Source: an uncultured Eggerthellaceae bacterium (GTDB lineage Bacteria > Actinomycetota > Coriobacteriia > Coriobacteriales > Eggerthellaceae). Taken from it: 64,000 nt of DNA. The stretch lies in assembly GCA_944320405.1 (NCBI GenBank), contig CALUHI010000004.1:1-64000 (forward strand). The letters are read 5' to 3'. A program made the translations under genes and the position numbers. Shown here one piece after another: positions 7,858 to 15,643 of this stretch (position 1 is the stretch's first letter; each line of letters opens with the position of its first letter). The notes beneath the pieces were generated by a model. It was given only the letters and a program-made list of their open reading frames with translations. It was not told the origin of the DNA and ran no database searches.

Positions 7858-8301
7858 GTGTTCAAGGTGCGGAATCTCACGCTTCTGCTGATAGCCGCTG
7901 CGGTGTGGTTTGCTGCCGGCGCGAACATCGCGCACATCGGCCTCGAAGAATACGCCCTTGGTTACGCAAGCGTCCTGAACGTTGCGCTCTCGATCGTCGT
8001 TGGCATCGTGTTTTGGTTCATGGCCTTCCACAAACTGACGGTCAAGCACACCCGTCGCATCGCGGGTTATGGCGATGAGCGCCAGCTGTTCGTCAAGTTT
8101 TTCGACAAGCGCTCGTTCGCCATCATGGCCGTTATGATGACCGGCGGCATCGCGATCCGTTCGCTCCATCTTCTACCCGACGTGTTCATCGCTGTGTTCT
8201 ACACGGGGCTTGGTACCGCCCTCGCCCTGGCAGGAGTCCTGTTCGCCGTCAACTTCTTCCGCGTTCGTGGGGGCGCCTACCCGCTGGAGCCTGCCGCTTA
8301 G
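7858..8301 (+). CDS. Small four-helix membrane protein, TetR-linked
   Basis: The 147-residue product shows four hydrophobic helices (near residues 5-25, 37-57, 84-104 and 110-132) separated by a basic loop (KLTVKHTRRIAGYGDERQ). I do not recognise a named family. The start is a GTG at 7858 preceded by AGGAAGGGAGG; in-frame codons upstream cover the operator palindromes and are not likely translated. Genes placed like this opposite a TetR regulator often encode efflux or stress membrane proteins, but at this size it is not a complete transporter. Confidence 0.7.
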   Translation: MFKVRNLTLLLIAAAVWFAAGANIAHIGLEEYALGYASVLNVALSIVVGIVFWFMAFHKLTVKHTRRIAGYGDERQLFVKFFDKRSFAIMAVMMTGGIAIRSLHLLPDVFIAVFYTGLGTALALAGVLFAVNFFRVRGGAYPLEPAA

Positions 8302-8409
8302 CCGCAGCGTGTCGGGCTGCATCCCATTGAAGCCCTCCGACACGAAGCGCCCCGCTGTCCAGTTGCCAGACTGCGAGACGCGTGTTTTGTGGGTGCGTTT
8401 TCGACCGAC

Positions 8410-9297
8410 TTAGAACGTCGCCTTGTGAATGAGGTTGCGGAAGCGCCTCGCGGCGTTTTCGTTGATCTTGGGGATGTAGTTGTCCATCAGCTCGATCATG
8501 CCTTGCTGGTTTTGGGGGATGCCGCCGTCGAAGCGAATGACGTCGGAATCGTGCGAAGCGATGATGTTGGTGTGACAGGTGAGATTGGCAATAAACGTGC
8601 GGATCTCCTCCGCTGCCTCGAGCTCGCCATAGGGCACCCACGCGCCAGAAGCGATGTCTTCCGCCAGCGGCCAGTTCTTCGCGGGCGTCAGTGTGACGAT
8701 CAGGATTCTGTCGGGCGCAGCCTCGCTGAACACGCGTGCCGACTCAAGGGCGTTCTGCTGCCCTTTTCCGGCACCGGCAAGCCCTGCAAGATAGAAGAAC
8801 GTGAAGCGGATGCCGGCCACATGCAGACGACGTCCTTGTTCGATGAGGTCTTGGCCCGTCTGCCCCTTCTCCATGAACTCCAGCAGCTCATCCCAGCCGC
8901 TTTCGGCGCCGATCGTTACGTCGGTCACGCCGCGTGCGGCCAGTTCGGCAAGCTCGGCGTCGGTTTTCGTCGCGAAGTCGGTGATGCGCGCGAACCCGCC
9001 GTAGCTGTTCACGGTGGGGATGCGGGCTTCGATGGCGTCGAATATCTCGATAAGCTGTTTGTTGGGCAGGACGAAGGGGTTTCCGCCTGCCAGGTAAATG
9101 CGTTTGGTGAGCTGTGTTGCCGAGCGGGAGATCTCCTCGATATCCTCAAGGATCTCCTCCATCGGAACCAGGCTGAACTGCTTTCCCTCCTGGATGTCGC
9201 AGAAGCGGCATTTGCCATGTGAGCACCCGCGGGTGACTTGAAGAACGGGGCAGCTCATGTCGTACGGTGGACGATGCACGAGTTGATCGGTATGCAT
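8410..9297 (-). CDS. Radical SAM protein, B12-independent COG1032-like
   Basis: The 295-residue protein carries an iron-sulfur motif near its N-terminus, TRGCSHGKCRFCDI. The spacing is C-x4-C-x2-C, one residue longer than the classical C-x3-C-x2-C, and is a recognised variant in HemN/COG1032-like radical SAM proteins. Downstream are YLAGGNPFVLP, a GGE-like segment, and TIGAESGWDELL on successive barrel strands. No cobalamin domain is present. The ATG has GAGGAG upstream. The frame continues upstream through a tRNA gene, which is not coding. The substrate is unknown and the gene stands alone. Confidence 0.85.
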   Translation of the reverse strand: MHTDQLVHRPPYDMSCPVLQVTRGCSHGKCRFCDIQEGKQFSLVPMEEILEDIEEISRSATQLTKRIYLAGGNPFVLPNKQLIEIFDAIEARIPTVNSYGGFARITDFATKTDAELAELAARGVTDVTIGAESGWDELLEFMEKGQTGQDLIEQGRRLHVAGIRFTFFYLAGLAGAGKGQQNALESARVFSEAAPDRILIVTLTPAKNWPLAEDIASGAWVPYGELEAAEEIRTFIANLTCHTNIIASHDSDVIRFDGGIPQNQQGMIELMDNYIPKINENAARRFRNLIHKATF

Positions 9298-9396
9298 GCG
9301 AACTCCTCCCTCACGCTTTGCTCCCTCCATTGTCTCACGCAGAGGGCGCTTCGTGCGGGCCGGATCGCAAAGGGGCCGTAACGATTGTGGGGAAAT

Positions 9397-9420
9397 AAAA
9401 AACCTCGACGATTGCCGAGG
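9397..9420 (-). terminator. Terminator of tRNA-Leu(CAG)
   Basis: On the minus strand CCTCG-GCAATCGT-CGAGG is followed by six T, a short distance after the tRNA 3' end. Confidence 0.75.
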
Positions 9421-9433
9421 CCCGAGTTTTCGA

Positions 9434-9520
9434 TGGTGCGGGCGAGAGGACTTGAACCTCCATGGGGTTGCCCCCATACGGACCTGAACCGTACGCGTCT
9501 GCCAATTCCGCCACGCCCGC
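9434..9520 (-). tRNA. tRNA-Leu (anticodon CAG)
   Basis: Acceptor arms GCGGGCG / CGCCCGC pair fully and CCA is encoded. The anticodon loop TTCAGGT sits on a TACGG/CCGTA stem. A long variable arm fits a class II leucine tRNA, and the T-arm GGTTCAAGTCC is canonical. Confidence 0.95.
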
Positions 9521-9843
9521 ACATCCGAGTGCTTCATAAGAAGCGATTTGTAATAATATCCCAGCATTCACGTGAACGCAAGACCTAATTTCGGCATTTT
9601 TGGAAGCTTCTGTTCAAGATCGCGAGCAATGCTACGGAAAGGCATTCTGCGCGTTTCGCGCGCTGATTCTCGTTGCGCGCGTGTAAAACTTCACCGATGA
9701 AGCCGTCTGCGCCGCAGGGGAGATGCGCCCGTCGCGTTATGATGGGAAGGCGAAGGCGCCACGCAGGCGCCCTCTCTTGTTTTGTCGAAGCGCGGCGGGC
9801 GGTCCGCATCGCCTTCGTCCCCACCAGTCAAGGAGGATTGCCC
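9521..9843. other. Upstream region of citrate synthase with leader hairpin
   Basis: No gene seen. A TATGAT -10-like box lies at 9737-9742. Just after it GGCGCC-ACGCA-GGCGCC (9755-9771) is followed by CTCTCTTGTTTT, which could act as an early terminator or attenuator in the citrate synthase leader. No -35 matches well. Confidence 0.35.
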
Positions 9844-11190
9844 ATGACCGAGGATAGGAAGCTCGCGCTGTACGACCATTTCCGCTCCATCAACGCCATC
9901 GATCCACAGCTGTACGAGAAATACGACGTCAAGCGCGGACTGCGTAACTCCGATGGCACGGGCGTCGTTGCCGGCATCACCGGTATCGCCAACGTCCACG
10001 GCTACGTCATCTCAGACGGTGAGAAGCTGGCGGACAAAGGCTCGCTGCGGTTGCGTGGCTACGAGATCGGCGATTTGCTTGACGCAGGCGACGCGCATCG
10101 CCGCTTCAACTACGAAGAGATCGCTTACCTGCTGCTGATGGGCGACCTGCCCACGCAAGAACAGCTCGACCGCTTCATCTCGGTGATCGACTCGCATCGC
10201 GAACTGCCTGACGGCTTCACCGCCTCGTCCATTATGCGTGCGACGCCGCACGACATCATGAACGCGTTGGCGCGCTCGGTGCTTTTGCTGTACTCCTATG
10301 ATGAACGCGCCGAGGACCGCGACCCCGTCCACGAGATCGATACCGCCATCTCGCTCATCTCGCGCCTGCCTCGTATCATGGTGCTGGCCTACTACGCCAT
10401 GCGCGCCCAGTTCCACAATGAATCGATGATCATGCATCGTTTCATTCCTGGGCAATCCACTGCGGAAACCATTTTGTCCATGCTGCGTCCTGATCGCCAG
10501 TTCACCGAAGAAGAGGCGCGCCTGCTGGACATCATGCTGTGCCTGCATGCCGAGCACGGCGGCGGCAACAACTCCACCTTCACCACGCGCGTGCTCACGT
10601 CGGCTGATACCGACCCGTACTCCGCTTACTCGGCGGCTATCGGCTCATTGAAGGGTCGCAAGCACGGCGGGGCCAACCACCAGGTGCGCGCAATGCAGCG
10701 CGAGATCAAAGAAAACGTCGCGAATTGGGAAAACGACGACGAAGTTGCCGCGTATCTGGCGAAAATCGTGCGCAAAGAGGCATACGACGGATCCGGTTTG
10801 GTGTACGGCATGGGTCATGCGGTCTACACGGTGTCGGATCCGCGTGCAGTCATCCTCAAGAAATTTGCCGGCAAGATGGCGAAAGGAACCGAGTTCGAAG
10901 CGGAATTCCATCTGCTTGAATCTATCGAGCGCCTCTCGCCCGAGGTAATTCTGCGCGAGAAGGGAACGAAGAAAGACATGTGCGCCAACGTGGACATGTA
11001 TTCCGGGTTCGTTTACACCATGCTGAACATTCCCGAGGATCTGTTCACGCCGCTGTTCGCCTGCGGTCGTATGGCGGGCTGGGCGGCGCATCGTTTCGAA
11101 GAGCTGGTCACGGGCAAGCGCATCATTCGCCCGGCATACAAGACGTGGCGGAAAGGGAGCCGGCCCTACCGGCCCATCGATCAGCGATAG
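9844..11190 (+). CDS. gltA: Citrate synthase
   Basis: Condenses acetyl-CoA and oxaloacetate to citrate. The 448-residue protein carries the active-site signature LHAEHGGGNNS, the second histidine region YGMGHAVYTVSDPRA and the catalytic aspartate region ANVDMYSG; GWAAHRFEE near the end binds substrate. The ATG at 9844 follows AAGGAGGATTGCC, a strong ribosome site, so 57 extra codons of open frame upstream are rejected. In an anaerobe the enzyme probably feeds glutamate synthesis through an incomplete citric acid branch (inference); no aconitase or isocitrate dehydrogenase gene lies beside it. Confidence 0.94.
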   Translation: MTEDRKLALYDHFRSINAIDPQLYEKYDVKRGLRNSDGTGVVAGITGIANVHGYVISDGEKLADKGSLRLRGYEIGDLLDAGDAHRRFNYEEIAYLLLMGDLPTQEQLDRFISVIDSHRELPDGFTASSIMRATPHDIMNALARSVLLLYSYDERAEDRDPVHEIDTAISLISRLPRIMVLAYYAMRAQFHNESMIMHRFIPGQSTAETILSMLRPDRQFTEEEARLLDIMLCLHAEHGGGNNSTFTTRVLTSADTDPYSAYSAAIGSLKGRKHGGANHQVRAMQREIKENVANWENDDEVAAYLAKIVRKEAYDGSGLVYGMGHAVYTVSDPRAVILKKFAGKMAKGTEFEAEFHLLESIERLSPEVILREKGTKKDMCANVDMYSGFVYTMLNIPEDLFTPLFACGRMAGWAAHRFEELVTGKRIIRPAYKTWRKGSRPYRPIDQR

Positions 11191-11216
11191 CGGCGGCGCC
11201 TTACGCGAGCGAAATT

Positions 11217-11252
11217 AAGAGGGCTAGACGTTCGAAGCGTCTGGCCCTCTTT
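11217..11252 (+). terminator. Terminator after citrate synthase
   Basis: A stem of about 16 bp with one G-U pair (AAGAGGGCTAGACG / CGTCTGGCCCTCTT), loop TTCGAAG, followed by a short T-run. Confidence 0.85.
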
Positions 11253-11316
11253 CGCATCAGGTGGGGTACAATGACGGCGACGAGAACGCAACGGACGGAA
11301 ACGCGAGGAGATTTCC

Positions 11317-11571
11317 ATGGTTGATCTCAAGCATGTGCCCAAAGGCCGCGTCGCCATCAGGGAGATGACCGAAGAGGATTTCGACGGGTTCGACCTTGCC
11401 GACATCAAATGCCGTTCGTGCAGCGGGTACGGAAACTGCGGCTTCAAGACCTACGGCATCTACCAGGGCAAAGCGGTTTCTATCTGCAACCAGCGCAAAT
11501 ACCAGCTGCAATGCGAGCGCGACGGTAAACCCTTCGACCCCTCCGATCTCTTTAAACACGACAAGAAATAA
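11317..11571 (+). CDS. Small cysteine-rich protein, unknown function
   Basis: This 84-residue cytosolic protein contains five cysteines: CRSCSGYGNC, then one in SICNQ and one in LQCERD. The pattern may hold a zinc or iron-sulfur site. It begins with MVDLKHVPKGRVAIREM and ends with a charged tail. A GAGGAGATTTCC ribosome site precedes the ATG, and TACAAT (11268) is a possible -10. It is monocistronic between a terminator and a structured repeat. I do not recognise the family. Confidence 0.65.
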   Translation: MVDLKHVPKGRVAIREMTEEDFDGFDLADIKCRSCSGYGNCGFKTYGIYQGKAVSICNQRKYQLQCERDGKPFDPSDLFKHDKK

Positions 11572-11667
11572 CTGGGGCTTCCGGTTCGAAGAGTTCGACA
11601 TACGATTGACGCCAGACCCGGTGGGCAATGTGTCTACTGGAGAAAGCAATCAAGTTGAGCATAAGTA

Positions 11668-11892
11668 GCTGAGAGGGGCTGGGGTGCTTCGAATTCGCGG
11701 GATCGCGAAGGCGAAGCGTACTTTGGTACGTGTCGAACAAGCCCTTTGGCTTGTTCGATCCCCATATAGGCGCCCGAGCGGGCGCGTTCTGCGCAACTTG
11801 ATTGCGCAGAACAGTTGGGATCGCGCGAAGGCGGAGTGCCCCAGCTTCTCTCAGCGGAAAAGCAGTTCCGCCGACTGGAAAGTCGGCGGAAC
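11668..11892. repeat. Folded repeat element B, copy 1 (multi-hairpin)
   Basis: A long outer stem pairs 11668-11705 with 11819-11855; in the first 24 positions every difference from perfect pairing is a G-U wobble. Enclosed are separate hairpins: CGTAC-TTTG-GTACG, CGAACAAGCC-CTTT-GGCTTGTTCG, GCGCCCG with GGGCGC, and GTTCTGCGCAA with TTGCGCAGAAC. After the outer stem comes GTTCCGCCGACT-GGAA-AGTCGGCGGAAC (12-bp perfect). The GAAGCGTACTTTGGTACGTG core and the GTTCCGC hairpin recur, in the opposite orientation, in the element at 42561-42707. It lies between the small cysteine-rich gene and tRNA-Ser. Confidence 0.75.
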
Positions 11893-11899
11893 GAATTCA

Positions 11900-11987
11900 T
11901 GGCGGAGGCGGTAGGATTCGAACCCACGGAACCTCGCGGCTCAACAGTTTTCAAGACTGCCGCCTTCGACCACTCGGCCACGCCTCC
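11900..11987 (-). tRNA. tRNA-Ser (anticodon TGA)
   Basis: Acceptor GGAGGCG / CGCCTCC with encoded CCA. The anticodon loop CTTGAAA is closed by a CAGT/ACTG stem. A long variable arm is typical of serine tRNA, and the T-loop GGTTCGAATCC is canonical. Confidence 0.95.
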
Positions 11988-12096
11988 GTATCGGGCGTCT
12001 TGGACGTCCCGCGGGTGCCACAAAGGGTATCGCCGCAGGTAGGTAACGTCTGCATAGCGGTTGGCCATGCGCTCAAAACGCCGCTTCAGGATACCA

Positions 12097-12102
12097 TATA
12101 AT
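12097..12102 (+). promoter_or_regulatory. -10 box of tadA; possible leaderless start
   Basis: A perfect TATAAT ends 7 bases before the tadA ATG, and no Shine-Dalgarno sequence lies between. Transcription would start at or next to the A of the ATG. Confidence 0.6.
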
Positions 12103-12109
12103 ACGGGCC

Positions 12110-12598
12110 ATGACGGATGAAGACTACATGCGCATGGCGCTTGACGAGGCTCGCCGCGCGGCGGAGATGGACGAAGTCCCTATTGGGGCGATTGTCGTGT
12201 ATGCGCCGGTTGATCCCGCTACGCGTCGCCCTACTGCCGAGCCGCGCGTCGTTGCGCGCGCGTGCAACCTGCGCGAAACCACGCGCGATCCTGCGGGTCA
12301 TGCCGAGTTTCTGGCGATGAAACAGGCGGCAGAAGAACTTGATGCTTGGCGTTTGACGGGCTGCACGGTCTATGTGACGCTTGAGCCCTGCATCATGTGC
12401 GCGGGGCTGATGCACCAGGCGCGCATCGACCGGTGTGTGTACGGTGCGAGCGACAAAAAAGCGGGCGCGCTGGGCACGTTGTATTCCGTCAACGCCGACG
12501 AAAGGCTGAACCACACGTTCGAGGCGGTGCCGGGCGTTTTGGAAGAAGAATGCGCGGCCCTGCTGAAGGATTTTTTCAAAAGCAAGAGGAAACGATGA
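12110..12598 (+). CDS. tadA: tRNA-specific adenosine deaminase
   Basis: TadA deaminates A34 to inosine in tRNA-Arg(ACG). The 162-residue protein has the zinc-deaminase motifs: histidine and the catalytic glutamate in AGHAEFLAM, and TLEPCIMCAG with both zinc cysteines. A 12-residue extension between GAIVVYAP and RVVARACN is slightly longer than usual. The last bases overlap the start of ispE (ATGA), so the two are coupled. The gene appears to have a leaderless transcript, because a TATAAT box sits right in front of the ATG. Confidence 0.93.
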   Translation: MTDEDYMRMALDEARRAAEMDEVPIGAIVVYAPVDPATRRPTAEPRVVARACNLRETTRDPAGHAEFLAMKQAAEELDAWRLTGCTVYVTLEPCIMCAGLMHQARIDRCVYGASDKKAGALGTLYSVNADERLNHTFEAVPGVLEEECAALLKDFFKSKRKR

Positions 12599-13587
12599 CG
12601 AACAAGACCGACGCGCAAGCAGTGAACATGGTTGAGCAGGCACGGATGACGCAGGTTGCCGACAGCCGTTTGGAGTTCGGTGAGATCCGCCTGATAGCCC
12701 CTGCGAAAGTGAATTTGTTCTTGGAGATTGGAGACAAACGCCCTGATGGCTACCATGATGTTCTCACGGTCATGCATGCGCTCATGCTGCATGACGTGTT
12801 GCGCATGAAGGTCACGCCAGAGGCAGAGGGCGGACTGAACCTTGATGTTCGCTGCATCCCGTGCGAGGGCATTGCTCCTTTGGATGTGCCGGGCGAAGAC
12901 AACATCGCCGCCAAGGCCGTGAGGCTTTTGGCTGAGCTTGTGGGCCGCAATCGCAATGAGACGATGCGCATCATGATAGAGAAGCACATTCCCGCTGAAG
13001 CCGGTCTGGGTGGTGGCTCTTCCGACGCTGCAGCCGCGTTAGTCGGTGCGGCGAAGCTGTGGGGCATCTCCCCTGATGATGAGCGCATCGAAGAGGCAGC
13101 CCGGCGTCTCGGGGCAGACGTTGCGTTTTTCCTGCGCGGCGGATGTGCGTGCCTCATGGGCGTGGGCGACGTGTTCGATCATGCCCTTTCCCCGCGAACC
13201 GATTCCGTCGTGCTGGTCAAGCCGGAAGGCGGCGTTTCCACCAGGGAGGCGTACCGTGCATTCGATGAAAGCCCGCAACACATTGACGCCCTCGACAGCG
13301 AACGCGCTCTTTCTGCGGCGCATGCGGTAGATGTGCCTCTGCGCAACAACCTGGTGAGCGCGTCTGAAGGGTTGCTTCCCGTGCTTGCCGACGTGCGTGA
13401 ATGGATGTGCGCGCAGGATGCTGACGTTGCTGAGGTTCTAATGTCGGGAAGCGGGTCGGCGGTGTTTGCGGTTTGCCGCGACTTCGCCGCTGCATGCCGC
13501 GTTTCTTCCGCCGCTCGCAAACGCGGCTGGTGGTCGCGCACCACTACGTTCGGTCCGGCGCGTGCCGCGGCGGTTCCTACGAGGTAG
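12595..13587 (+). CDS. ispE: 4-diphosphocytidyl-2-C-methyl-D-erythritol kinase
   Basis: IspE is the GHMP-family kinase of the methylerythritol phosphate isoprenoid pathway. The 330-residue protein shows LIAPAKVNLFLEI near residue 35, DGYHDVLTVMHAL, the ATP loop AGLGGGSSDAAAAL, and the C-terminal MSGSGSAVFAV. The N-terminal 30 residues before LEFGEIRL are an extension with no clear role. The start codon overlaps the tadA stop. A small membrane-protein gene follows after 4 bases. Confidence 0.94.
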   Translation: MTNKTDAQAVNMVEQARMTQVADSRLEFGEIRLIAPAKVNLFLEIGDKRPDGYHDVLTVMHALMLHDVLRMKVTPEAEGGLNLDVRCIPCEGIAPLDVPGEDNIAAKAVRLLAELVGRNRNETMRIMIEKHIPAEAGLGGGSSDAAAALVGAAKLWGISPDDERIEEAARRLGADVAFFLRGGCACLMGVGDVFDHALSPRTDSVVLVKPEGGVSTREAYRAFDESPQHIDALDSERALSAAHAVDVPLRNNLVSASEGLLPVLADVREWMCAQDADVAEVLMSGSGSAVFAVCRDFAAACRVSSAARKRGWWSRTTTFGPARAAAVPTR

Positions 13588-13591
13588 CGCC

Positions 13592-13942
13592 ATGCTTGCT
13601 CGGCTTTCGCGCATAGTCCCTCTGCTCATCGTGCTGGCGGTGGTTGCCGCCATCGTTTACCTTGTTGCCACCTGGCGCTACTCTCCAAACAAGGCCAAAG
13701 AGATTCTCATTCGCGTGTTCACGTGGTTCACCGGGGTGCTCAGCGCTGCGTTCGCCGTTATCTGCGGCTATGTGTGGCTCGATGGGAACATGGACGTACT
13801 GGAACTTGCTGCAGCGTTTCTCATCACGTCGCTCGTCGCTTTGGGTGCCACGCGAATTTGCCATGCGGTGTTCGTGCGCCATCATCCCAATTGGAAGAAG
13901 AAGGCCCAGAAAACCGAGCGCATCGACGGCGATAAGCGCTGA
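13592..13942 (+). CDS. Small membrane protein, unknown function
   Basis: This 116-residue protein has three hydrophobic helices (about residues 7-27, 42-63 and 70-92) and a basic tail (NWKKKAQKTERIDGDKR). The ATG follows GAGGTAGCGCC, four bases after the ispE stop, so it is the third gene of a tadA-ispE operon. I do not recognise the family. Confidence 0.65.
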   Translation: MLARLSRIVPLLIVLAVVAAIVYLVATWRYSPNKAKEILIRVFTWFTGVLSAAFAVICGYVWLDGNMDVLELAAAFLITSLVALGATRICHAVFVRHHPNWKKKAQKTERIDGDKR

Positions 13943-14102
13943 TTAATCGTTTGTTGCGGCTTGCTCGGGGAAATGGGCGGAATGGCCCTTCCTGCCCCCT
14001 TCCGTGCTCCTTGACGTTCCTAGTGCCCTTCGTGCGTTTTCTTCAGGCGAGTTGATATACCATTAAGCCCACTTCAATTATTCGACGATGGGAGCAGCAC
14101 GC

Positions 14103-15437
14103 ATGGATGAGAAGGATCGTTCCCGGAGGGATGCCTCTGGTCGAAGCGCGCGCTCACAAAACCCTCGCACGCAAGACAGAGGGAGGCGCCGTCCTACCCG
14201 TCGTCCGAGCCCCAATTCCCCCTCTGCTCGTCGCAGTTCCGGTGAACGCGTGCGGCCCGAAGATCGTCGAAGGTCGACCGCGCGTCATGCGGCGGGAACT
14301 CAAGGGGCATCTCGCCCTTCCATGCGCCGTGACGTGTATGTGGGGGCCCGCCCGAAGACCATCGACCCTCGCATACTCGTGGTGGCGGCAGTTGCCCTTG
14401 TTGCGGTAGCGCTGTTTGTCTTTGCCCGTTGCAGTGGTGCGGCGGGGCAGGCAAGACAACCGGCAGACGGAGCGTCGGCTCCCGCGCAGCAAAACGACGT
14501 GTCGTCCACCGAGCCCGTAACGTTCACCATTTCGTTTGCGGGGGACTGCACGCTGGGCACAGATGAGTACTTCGACAAGTCGACCAGCTTCAACGCGCGC
14601 TACGATGAGGAAGGCGACCCCGCGTACTTCTTCCGCAATGTCCGCGACATCTTTGCGGCGGATGATTTGACCGTCGTCAACATGGAAGGCACGTTTACTG
14701 AGTCGACGGAACGCCAAGACAAACGTTACGCGTTCAAGGGTCCTGCGGAATACGCACAGATTCTCGTGGAGGGCGACGTCCAAGCTGCATCGCTGGCAAA
14801 CAACCATTCCCGCGATTACGGGAACCAGGGCAAAGAAGACACCATTTCGGCGCTCGAGCAGGCAGGTATTTCTGCGTTCGGATGGGACAGGATTGCCTAC
14901 CACGACGTCAAAGGCGTAAAAGTGGCGCTTGTCGGGTTGAATGCGCTGGCGGAAGGCGATAGCTACCATGAGGAAGTGCGATCGGTCGTGCAGCAGGCGC
15001 GTGACGGGGGAGCGCAAGTGACGATAGTGTATTTCCACTGGGGTGTGGAGCTTGATATCGTTCCCGGCGAGTTCGAGCGGGCTGTTGGTCGTACGGCAAT
15101 CGATGCTGGAGCCGATCTGGTTGTTGGCTCGCATCCGCACGTTGTTCAGGGGTACGAGAAATACAATGACCGCTATATCGTGTACAGCTTGGGCAATTTC
15201 TGCTTTGGGGGAAACAAAGATCCCCAAGATTACGAAAGCATGATCTTCCAACAGACCTTCACGGTGGTCGACGGTCAGGTGCAGCGCGACGATGCGATCA
15301 ACATCGTTCCATGCTTGATTTCTTCGTCGACCTCAATCAACAACTATCAACCTACGCCCGCTGAGGGCGAAGAGGCCAATCGTATCAATGCAATCATCAA
15401 GGAACGCTCCGACGCCATCGCCGCACTCGACGCCTAG
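14103..15437 (+). CDS. CapA family membrane-anchored metallophosphatase-like protein
   Basis: The first 85 residues are arginine- and serine-rich and probably disordered in the cytoplasm. One transmembrane helix follows (VVAAVALVAVALFVFA). The rest matches the CapA/PGA-cap fold of the calcineurin-like phosphoesterases: FAGDCTLG, VNMEGTF, SLANNHSRDYG, YFHWGVE and GSHPHVVQ supply the metal-binding residues. CapA proteins take part in poly-gamma-glutamate capsule synthesis, but no capB or capC lies here, so a role in another surface polymer is equally possible. I chose the ATG at 14103, with GGGAG upstream, over the one at 14088. Confidence 0.85.
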   Translation: MDEKDRSRRDASGRSARSQNPRTQDRGRRRPTRRPSPNSPSARRSSGERVRPEDRRRSTARHAAGTQGASRPSMRRDVYVGARPKTIDPRILVVAAVALVAVALFVFARCSGAAGQARQPADGASAPAQQNDVSSTEPVTFTISFAGDCTLGTDEYFDKSTSFNARYDEEGDPAYFFRNVRDIFAADDLTVVNMEGTFTESTERQDKRYAFKGPAEYAQILVEGDVQAASLANNHSRDYGNQGKEDTISALEQAGISAFGWDRIAYHDVKGVKVALVGLNALAEGDSYHEEVRSVVQQARDGGAQVTIVYFHWGVELDIVPGEFERAVGRTAIDAGADLVVGSHPHVVQGYEKYNDRYIVYSLGNFCFGGNKDPQDYESMIFQQTFTVVDGQVQRDDAINIVPCLISSSTSINNYQPTPAEGEEANRINAIIKERSDAIAALDA

Positions 15438-15449
15438 CAGAGCTCTCTC

Positions 15450-15481
15450 CAAAACAAAACGGGCCCCATTGCTGGGGCCCG
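15450..15481 (-). terminator. Terminator of tRNA-Ser(GCT), also usable from the plus strand
   Basis: CGGGCCCCA-TTGC-TGGGGCCCG; on the minus strand it runs into GTTTTGTTTT. Confidence 0.8.
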
Positions 15482-15492
15482 TACAATCATCA

Positions 15493-15583
15493 TGGCGGAG
15501 AAGCGGGGATTCGAACCCCGGATACCCTTGTGGGGTATACTCACTTAGCAGGCGAGCACCTTCGGCCTCTCGGTCACTTCTCC
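15493..15583 (-). tRNA. tRNA-Ser (anticodon GCT)
   Basis: Acceptor GGAGAAG pairs with CTTCTCC and CCA is encoded. The anticodon loop CTGCTAA sits on CTCGC/GTGAG. A long variable arm and GGTTCGAATCC T-loop support it. Confidence 0.94.
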
Positions 15584-15643
15584 GTACTATAATGGTGCGG
15601 TTGACTATGATACCGTGACCATTCGGAACATGCAAGGAGCATC

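Noticed and set aside
11572-11899. CRISPR array or riboswitch
   Set aside because: Repeats are inverted and different from one another, with no regular spacer; no known riboswitch core was recognised.
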